Shown one piece after another: positions 59,290-64,000 of a DNA stretch of 64,000 nucleotides. The notes beneath the pieces were generated by a model. That model ran no database searches and was not told the DNA's origin. It saw only the letters and a program-made list of their open reading frames with translations. Source of the DNA: JBDTNL01 sp039933785. GTDB lineage: Bacteria > Acidobacteriota > Thermoanaerobaculia > Multivoradales > JAGPDF01. The stretch covers positions 10,190-74,189 of the forward strand of contig JBDTNL010000010.1 of assembly GCA_039933785.1 (NCBI GenBank), given 5' to 3'. Both the position numbers and the translations under genes were made by a program. Position 1 is the first letter of the stretch. Every line of letters begins with the position of its first letter.

Positions 59290-61695
59290 CTAGAGCAACT
59301 GATAAGGGTCCACGTCGACCGTCAGATCGGCGCCATGCTTTTCCCCCATGATTTCCTTCAGTACGCGCCGCAAATGGGCTCCCGAGGCCGCGCGCAGGAG
59401 AAGTTGGAAGCGCCACTCGCCGCGCAAGCGCTCGAAGGGCGCCGGCGCCGGGCCGAGGACGCGGATCCCAGCCGCACCGGGATGATTCTGCAGGCGCGTC
59501 GCGATTTCGCCGAGGCGCGCTTCGGCGCGGCTGCGATCCTTGTGCCGCGCCAACAGCTGCACCATGCGCGTGTACGGCGGATAGTGGAACAGCCTGCGGA
59601 AGCGCATTTCTTCGCGAGCGAATCCGGCGTCGTCGTGCTCGAGCGCCGCGCGAATCGCGTAGTGATCGGGGTGATACGTCTGGATCACGATCCGCCCGGG
59701 TCGCTCACCACGCCCGGCGCGCCCGGCGAGCTGGGTGAGCAACGAATACGTGCGCTCCACGGCGCGGAAGTCCGGGAAGCCGAGATAGCTGTCGGCGGCG
59801 AGCACCCCGGTGAGCGCTACGTTTGGAAAGTGATGTCCCTTGGAAACCATCTGCGTTCCAATCAACACCCGCACCTCGCCACGCGCGAAGCGTTCGAGGA
59901 CCGCGGAAACGCTCCCCTGTCGGCGCACCGTGTCGCGATCCAGCACCTCGACCGCGACGCCGGGAAAGAGTTCGCGAAATTGTTCTTCGACGCGCTCCGT
60001 GCCTGCGCCGATGGGTTCCAGCGCATCGGTGCTGCAGGTCGGACAGACCGCGGGCTCGGGGACGCCGACACCGCAGTAGTGGCAGATGAGACGACGCTCC
60101 TTGCGGTGGAACGTGCGCGGCAGGCCGCAGTCCGGGCAGCGTAGATCCTCACCGCAGGCACGACAAAGCAGCATGGGCGAGTAGCCGCGCCGGTTGCGCA
60201 GCAGAATCGACTGCGCTCCGGCGGTGATCGCGGCGTCGAGCTCGGCGATCAGGCGCTCCGAAAAATTCACCGCGCCGGCCTTGCCGGGCTTGCCTTCACG
60301 AAGGTCCACCAGGATGCCCTCGGGCAAAGCGCCCTGCCCCGCCCGGGTGACCAGGCGGACCTCGGTGAGCTTGCCGTGCTCGACGTTGAAGCGCGTCTCG
60401 AGGCTAGGAGTCGCCGAGACCAGGACGGCGACCGCGCCCGCCGCTCGCGCGCGCACCAGCGCGAGATCCCGCCCGTGATAGCGCGGCGCGGTCTCCTGCT
60501 TGTAGGCCGGGTCTTGCTCTTCATCGACCACGATCAGACCCAGGTTCTCGACCGGGGCGAAGAGCGCCGAGCGCGGCCCGAGCACGACCCGAGCCCCACC
60601 ACTGCGGACGCGCTCCCATTCCTGCTGGCGCTCGGCGGTGCCGAGACCCGAGTGCAGGAGTGCGAGGTCGTCGCCGAAGCGCTCGCGAGCGTCGCGCGCC
60701 AAGGCGGGCACCAGCGCGATTTCGGGAACTAGGAGGATCGTCGAACGCCCGGAGCGCAAGGCGGTTGCTGCCGCCTGCAAATAGACCTCGGTCTTGCCGG
60801 CTCCGGTCATCCCGGCGAGCAGGAAGGAGGCAAAGGTACCGGCCGCGAGCGCTCCGTCGATTTGAGCCAGAGCGCCCTCTTGATCCGAACGGAGCTCGAA
60901 GCTCGGGCGGACACGGTCGCTCAGGCGATGGTGCCCGAGCTCGATGCGCTCAGGCTGCGTGAACTGCCTGAGGAGACCCTTCCCCGCCAGTCGTTTCAAA
61001 ACTGCCGGCGACGCCCCGGTCTCCCTCTGCACTTCGCTCACGCTGGCGGGCCGCCCGAGCGCGGCGAGATAGCGCAGCGCCTCTTTCGCCGGCTCCGAGC
61101 GACCGCAGGCCACGAGCTGAGCCTCGCGATCGCCGGGCGCGAGCTCGACCGCCGGTGAGTAGCGCATTCCGCGTGCGCGCTTTTCTCCCACGGCGACTCG
61201 GCCCGCGACCCGGAGGTCCTCGAGCACTCGCGCTACGCTCGCACCCGGAACTCGAGCTTGCAGCTGAGCGACACTCACCCTTCCGGACTCACGCAGGGCT
61301 TCGATGACCGCGTTCTCGGCGGGAGTGCCCGGCAGCGCCATGGCGCCTTGGTCGGTGAGCCACACCCGTTGATCCCCCCATGGTGGCAGATCCGAGGGCA
61401 GCATCGCTCGCACGACCTCGCCGATGGGCGCCAGATAGTAGTCGGCCGTGAAACGCGCCAGCTCGAGGAGCTCTGCCGTCAGCACGGGGGCTTGGTCGAT
61501 CACCTCCAGAAGAGGGCGGACCTCAAAACCCACGGGGGCGGTCTCGTGCAGGGCCAAGATCACTCCCGTCGACCGCCGCTTCCCCACCTGGACGCGCGCT
61601 CGCACGCCAGGTTGAGCCAGTGCACGGAAGGCCTCCGGCACGGCATAGGTCAAAGCCCCCGGAAGCGGGAGCGGCAGGGCGAGATCGGCGAACAT
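59290..61695 (-). CDS. priA: primosomal protein N' (replication restart helicase PriA)
   Basis: Superfamily 2 helicase that restarts stalled forks. I choose the ATG at 61695 (801 residues), where the conserved MFADLALPLPLPGALTYAVP begins; the frame is open to 61836 in basic low-complexity sequence that overlaps the next gene. Motifs: AGMTGAGKTEVYLQAA (Walker A), VVDEEQDPAYKQE (DEEQ box), zinc sites CRACGEDLRCPDCG and CHYCGVGVPEPAVCPTC, and TQMVSKGHHFPNVAL. It is complete. Confidence 0.94.
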   Translation of the reverse strand: MFADLALPLPLPGALTYAVPEAFRALAQPGVRARVQVGKRRSTGVILALHETAPVGFEVRPLLEVIDQAPVLTAELLELARFTADYYLAPIGEVVRAMLPSDLPPWGDQRVWLTDQGAMALPGTPAENAVIEALRESGRVSVAQLQARVPGASVARVLEDLRVAGRVAVGEKRARGMRYSPAVELAPGDREAQLVACGRSEPAKEALRYLAALGRPASVSEVQRETGASPAVLKRLAGKGLLRQFTQPERIELGHHRLSDRVRPSFELRSDQEGALAQIDGALAAGTFASFLLAGMTGAGKTEVYLQAAATALRSGRSTILLVPEIALVPALARDARERFGDDLALLHSGLGTAERQQEWERVRSGGARVVLGPRSALFAPVENLGLIVVDEEQDPAYKQETAPRYHGRDLALVRARAAGAVAVLVSATPSLETRFNVEHGKLTEVRLVTRAGQGALPEGILVDLREGKPGKAGAVNFSERLIAELDAAITAGAQSILLRNRRGYSPMLLCRACGEDLRCPDCGLPRTFHRKERRLICHYCGVGVPEPAVCPTCSTDALEPIGAGTERVEEQFRELFPGVAVEVLDRDTVRRQGSVSAVLERFARGEVRVLIGTQMVSKGHHFPNVALTGVLAADSYLGFPDFRAVERTYSLLTQLAGRAGRGERPGRIVIQTYHPDHYAIRAALEHDDAGFAREEMRFRRLFHYPPYTRMVQLLARHKDRSRAEARLGEIATRLQNHPGAAGIRVLGPAPAPFERLRGEWRFQLLLRAASGAHLRRVLKEIMGEKHGADLTVDVDPYQLL

Positions 61696-61723
61696 CGGAT
61701 GCGTGCCCGGCTGGGCCGCGAGG

Positions 61724-62047
61724 TCAGCCCGTGGCCGCTTGGTGCGAACCGCTGGCGCAGGCTTCCGAGCAGAACGCGCCGGCTTCAGGGGCCGGGAAGG
61801 AGCGGGCCTCAGGGAAGTACGAGCCGCAGCGAGCACAGCGGACTAGGCGCCCCACCGGCAGAGGATCGACGGAACGCGGCGCTCGGGGCGCGGCGCTCTT
61901 CGACAAGGTCGGCTGACCCAGCAACCCGGAGAGCAGCAGGTACCAGAGCGGTGCTCGCACGCGTCCCGAGGCGATCAGGATCACGCTCCGCCGGATCGCC
62001 GTCAGCACCAGGACGATGAGGCCAAGTAGGAACAGCCACCTTGCCAT
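61724..62047 (-). CDS. small membrane protein with zinc-ribbon-like motif (PP0621-like)
   Basis: A 107-residue protein with one or two N-terminal helices (LFLLGLIVLVLTAI, about residues 5-18) and a C-terminal zinc-ribbon-like set LVRCARCGSYFPEARSFPAPEAGAFCSEAC in sections (CxxC near residues 71-74 and CxxxC near residues 92-96). This arrangement resembles the PP0621 family of unknown function. It starts 10 bases after the TPR gene and ends 28 bases before priA, on the same strand. Confidence 0.72.
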   Translation of the reverse strand: MARWLFLLGLIVLVLTAIRRSVILIASGRVRAPLWYLLLSGLLGQPTLSKSAAPRAPRSVDPLPVGRLVRCARCGSYFPEARSFPAPEAGAFCSEACASGSHQAATG

Positions 62048-62057
62048 GGCGGTCTCG

Positions 62058-62699
62058 CTACTTGACGGCCGGAGCCGCGGCCGGAGTGTTGCGCCGGCGC
62101 TCGATCTCGGTCACCAGCTCGTTGATCGAGGCGTTGTCGGGCTGGAGCTTGCGGAGCTCGGCGAGGACCTTGTCGGCGGCCGCGAAGTCGCGCAGGTCGA
62201 GTCCGAGGACGACGACCTTGTTGAAGCGCGACTGCCAGTGCGTGGGAGACATCGCAGCCGCGCGTTCAAACTGCACCAGCGCCTCGCGGGGATGGCCCTG
62301 CTCGCGCAAGGTCACACCGAGGTCGGTGAGCACGTCGGGGCTCTCCGGCTTGAGCTTCAGGTAGCGTTGATACAGCTCGCCGGCGCGCTGCCAGCTCTTG
62401 ATGTCGAAATTCAGATTGGCCAGCAGCAGGAGGGCATCGGTGTCGTCGGGATTCTTCTCGACCTGCTCGCGCAGCCGCTGAATCTCTGCCATGGGCGGAG
62501 CTCCAACGCCCTGCGGCGCACTCTGGCCGCTCGGATCGTCGCCGCCAATTGCCATCGACGGAGGCGCCAGCTGCGCGACCCCTTGTCCCACCACGAGCCG
62601 CGGGGGCTGCCGCGCGGCCATCACCTCATGCAACACGTAGCCGGCGATAAAGCCCAAGAGCAGGCCGAATGCGCCGGAGAGTAAGTGGTCTCGATTCAC
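62058..62699 (-). CDS. membrane-anchored TPR protein
   Basis: A 213-residue protein with one N-terminal helix (LSGAFGLLLGFIAGYVLHEVM, about residues 7-27), a linker, and three or so TPR repeats (about residues 75-200: DALLLLANLNFDIKSWQRAGELYQRYLKL, DVLTDLGVTLREQGHPREALVQFERA). It resembles the TPR part of CcmH/NrfG-like proteins, but no cytochrome c maturation genes are nearby. The role is probably protein interaction at the periplasmic side. Confidence 0.78.
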   Translation of the reverse strand: MNRDHLLSGAFGLLLGFIAGYVLHEVMAARQPPRLVVGQGVAQLAPPSMAIGGDDPSGQSAPQGVGAPPMAEIQRLREQVEKNPDDTDALLLLANLNFDIKSWQRAGELYQRYLKLKPESPDVLTDLGVTLREQGHPREALVQFERAAAMSPTHWQSRFNKVVVLGLDLRDFAAADKVLAELRKLQPDNASINELVTEIERRRNTPAAAPAVK

Positions 62700-62737
62700 G
62701 TTTCGAAGATATCACCCGGAAAAAAGGAAAGTCCCGG

Positions 62738-62769
62738 AAAACAAACTCGGCCGCCCGAGTGGGCGGCCG
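62738..62769 (-). terminator. rho-independent terminator of carD
   Basis: A 9-bp GC stem (62761-62769 with 62748-62756) and a 4-base loop are followed on the minus strand by AGTTTGTTTT. It lies about 30 bases after the carD stop, so it separates carD from the downstream gene run. Confidence 0.85.
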
Positions 62770-62798
62770 AAGGGAATGCCAGCTCGCTCGCAGCGAGC

Positions 62799-63326
62799 TT
62801 AGTTCGTGGTCATGCGCTTGCTGCGCTTCTCCAGGCTCGAGTTCAAAGCCCGCTCGACCAGCTGCTCGGCGTCGCGCTCGGCGATGTTCTTCACGTGCGC
62901 GACTTCACTGACGATGAAGTACTTGGCGCGCTCGTACATCTTCTTCTCGCGGAACGACAGGCTCTTCTTCAGACTGACCAGGCGAAGGTTCTTGAGCACC
63001 TCGGCCACTTCGGTCAGCTGCCCGGTCTTCATCTTGTCGAGGTTCTGCTTGTACCGACCCTTCCAATCCTTGTAGGTGTCGATATTGCCGTCCTCGAGGA
63101 TGCCGAACAACGACCGGATCTGCGTCTTCTCCACCAACGGACGCAAGCCGACCAGCTCGAGGTTGGTCTTGGGGACCATGACCTTCGAGTTGTTCGAGAG
63201 CAGACGAAGATGAAAATACGTCTGCTCGATCATGTCGATGCCTTCGATGGCACCCGGACCAATCTTCTCGACCACGGTCACGCCGTGGTTCGGATACACG
63301 ACTTTCTGGCCAACCTTGAATGTCAC
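62799..63326 (-). CDS. carD: CarD family transcriptional regulator
   Basis: Binds the RNA polymerase beta subunit and stabilises open promoter complexes, notably at rRNA promoters. I choose the GTG at 63326 (175 residues): it starts right at the conserved TFKVGQKVVYPNHGVTVV, with AAGGGAG about 10 bases upstream. The N-terminal RNAP-interaction domain (about residues 1-60) is followed by a helical DNA-contacting domain with LSFREKKMYERAKYFIVSE (about residues 125-143). The frame stays open to 63440 through the promoter region, which is not coding. Confidence 0.93.
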   Translation of the reverse strand: MTFKVGQKVVYPNHGVTVVEKIGPGAIEGIDMIEQTYFHLRLLSNNSKVMVPKTNLELVGLRPLVEKTQIRSLFGILEDGNIDTYKDWKGRYKQNLDKMKTGQLTEVAEVLKNLRLVSLKKSLSFREKKMYERAKYFIVSEVAHVKNIAERDAEQLVERALNSSLEKRSKRMTTN

Positions 63327-63410
63327 GTTCTTGGGCTCCCTTGAAGTAACGGTTTCAAGATAGAGAATGGAGGGGCGTAAGTTATTGAAAACACTCACGC
63401 TTAACGACGC

Positions 63411-63440
63411 AGTATAGGCGCAATCGCGGCAGAAAGTCAA
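63411..63440 (-). promoter_or_regulatory. sigma-70-type promoter of carD
   Basis: On the minus strand TTGACT (63435-63440) and TATACT (63411-63416) with an 18-base spacer. It is identical in both boxes and spacer length to the ribH promoter. It gives a carD leader of about 75-80 bases. Confidence 0.78.
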
Positions 63441-63473
63441 GCCCCCCTAGACAAGCGGCAAGAACCGGCCGAT

Positions 63474-63502
63474 TTGACAGGCTTCAAGAGCTTCTTTAGG
63501 AT
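63474..63502 (+). promoter_or_regulatory. sigma-70-type promoter of tRNA-Leu(CAA)
   Basis: TTGACA (63474-63479) and TAGGAT (63497-63502) are separated by 17 bases. The tRNA starts 15 bases after the -10 box. Confidence 0.78.
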
Positions 63503-63517
63503 CCGCCTTCGCTCTTT

Positions 63518-63603
63518 GCCGGAGTGGCGGAATGGCAGACGCAGTGGACTCAAAATCCACCGCCCGCAAGGGTGTGCGGGTTCGACTCCCGCCTCCGGTA
63601 CCA
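63518..63603 (+). tRNA. tRNA-Leu(CAA)
   Basis: Class II cloverleaf with acceptor stem GCCGGAG with CTCCGGT (one G-T pair), long variable arm, T-loop GGTTCGACT and encoded CCA at 63601-63603. The anticodon loop CTCAAAA gives anticodon CAA (63551-63553), which reads the leucine codon UUG. It has AA after the anticodon, as expected of a MiaB substrate, and miaB is in this window. Confidence 0.95.
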
Positions 63604-63664
63604 AATCGCTAAAGCGCTGCGAATGAACGACTTACAGGCCAAGTTCCCGGTTATTGGGGACAGG

Positions 63665-64000
63665 CTACTCGTAGCGTAGCGCTTCGATCGGATCCATACG
63701 GGCAGCCTTTCCGGCGGGATAGATTCCGAAGAAGATCCCCACCACGGCCGAAAACCCGAACGACAGGCCAACCGCCCAGAGCGGCACGTGCGCCGGAGGC
63801 CAGTCTCCAGGCAGGAGATGGGCAACTGCCGCCCCGAGGCCGTATCCCAGAGCCAAACCAATCGCTCCGCCCACTAAGGACAGCGTCACGGCCTCGATCA
63901 GGAACTGGATCAGGATGTCCTGCCGGCGTGCGCCCACCGCCTTGCGGGTGCCGATCTCACGGGTGCGCTCGGTGACCGAGACCAGCATGATGTTCATGAT
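63665..64000 (-). CDS. MacB/FtsX-type ABC transporter permease, C-terminal part (partial)
   Basis: The frame is open to the right edge, so the gene starts outside; about 111 residues are visible. MNIMLVSVTERTREIGTRKA is the classic MacB/FtsX coupling-helix segment, followed by the C-terminal helices (LIEAVTLSLVGGAIGLALGYG and VGLSFGFSAVVGIFFGIYPA) and AARMDPIEALRYE, the standard end. MacB-type transporters move lipoproteins, peptides or antibiotics out of the periplasm. The partner genes are out of view. Confidence 0.9.
   Translation of the reverse strand: MMNIMLVSVTERTREIGTRKAVGARRQDILIQFLIEAVTLSLVGGAIGLALGYGLGAAVAHLLPGDWPPAHVPLWAVGLSFGFSAVVGIFFGIYPAGKAARMDPIEALRYE

Noticed and set aside
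1..64000. CRISPR arrays, insertion sequences, prophage or defence islands
   Set aside because: I saw no regularly spaced repeats, transposase, integrase, phage or toxin-antitoxin motifs; the window is almost wholly core genes.

Overview
The window comes from a GC-rich diderm (Gram-negative-type) bacterium. A Tol-Pal operon, LPS-transport (Lpt) genes, complex I (nuo), HPr kinase with HPr, sigma-54 (rpoN) and CarD occur together on one chromosome-like stretch of core genes with three tRNAs. This mix fits Acidobacteriota or a similarly deep diderm lineage better than a typical proteobacterium, but I cannot prove the phylum from the sequence. No phage, insertion sequence, CRISPR array or rRNA operon was seen.

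Layout. 1-2.3 kb (+): 3' end of dnaE, a secreted unknown, rsmD. 2.2-13.7 kb (-): a tight operon nuoA-E-F-G-H-J-K-L-M-N ending in the redox repressor gene rex; nuoB, nuoC, nuoD and nuoI are absent. 13.8-16.9 kb (+): a cassette with a family-2 glycosyltransferase, a polysaccharide deacetylase, a FabG-like reductase, an acyl carrier protein and a hotdog dehydratase-like protein. 17-30 kb (+): tRNA-Leu(CAG, minus strand), rnr, der, an IHF/HU gene with a MerR gene, a broken amino-acid permease gene, a small secreted protein, tRNA-Pro(GGG, minus strand), an SDR gene, ribH-nusB-transglutaminase-leuS-lptE. 30-35 kb (-): rpsT and the full tolQRAB-pal-cpoB set. 35.3-37.1 kb (+): etfB-etfA. 37.1-42 kb: a SpoU methyltransferase, a DUF84-like NTPase, a single gene encoding fused LptF and LptG, then a pteridine-reductase-like SDR with a 6-pyruvoyl-tetrahydropterin-synthase-like gene. 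42-43.8 kb (-): parB and parA. 43.9-62.7 kb (-): about twenty genes in one direction (TPR protein, small zinc-ribbon protein, priA, accA, recJ, fused lptC-lptA-like, lptB, rpoN, hpf, ptsN, hprK, rapZ, EIIA-Man, ptsH, ptsI, cupin, lipoprotein, miaB, DUF151 nuclease), many overlapping by 4 bases, closed by a terminator. 62.8-63.4 kb (-): carD with its own promoter and terminator. 63.5 kb (+): tRNA-Leu(CAA). 63.7-64 kb (-): 3' end of a MacB/FtsX-type permease gene.

How the parts connect. Rex at the end of the nuo operon suggests NADH-responsive control of respiration. The Lpt machine is spread over three loci but condensed by two fusions (LptF-LptG, and LptC with LptA-like repeats). The PTS proteins come without any sugar permease and sit with rpoN, hpf, hprK and rapZ, so they look like a regulatory phosphorelay rather than a sugar uptake route. 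Several promoters can be read directly (ihfA, ribH, carD, accA, tRNA genes); three share a TATACT -10 box with an 18-base spacer. Most of the window is ordinary housekeeping sequence. The unusual points are the incomplete nuo operon, the two Lpt fusions, the glycan/acyl cassette, a four-copy 11-base repeat carrying -35-like boxes in front of accA, and a 16-base palindrome in front of parA. I did not find a clear, wholly new defence or mobile system.
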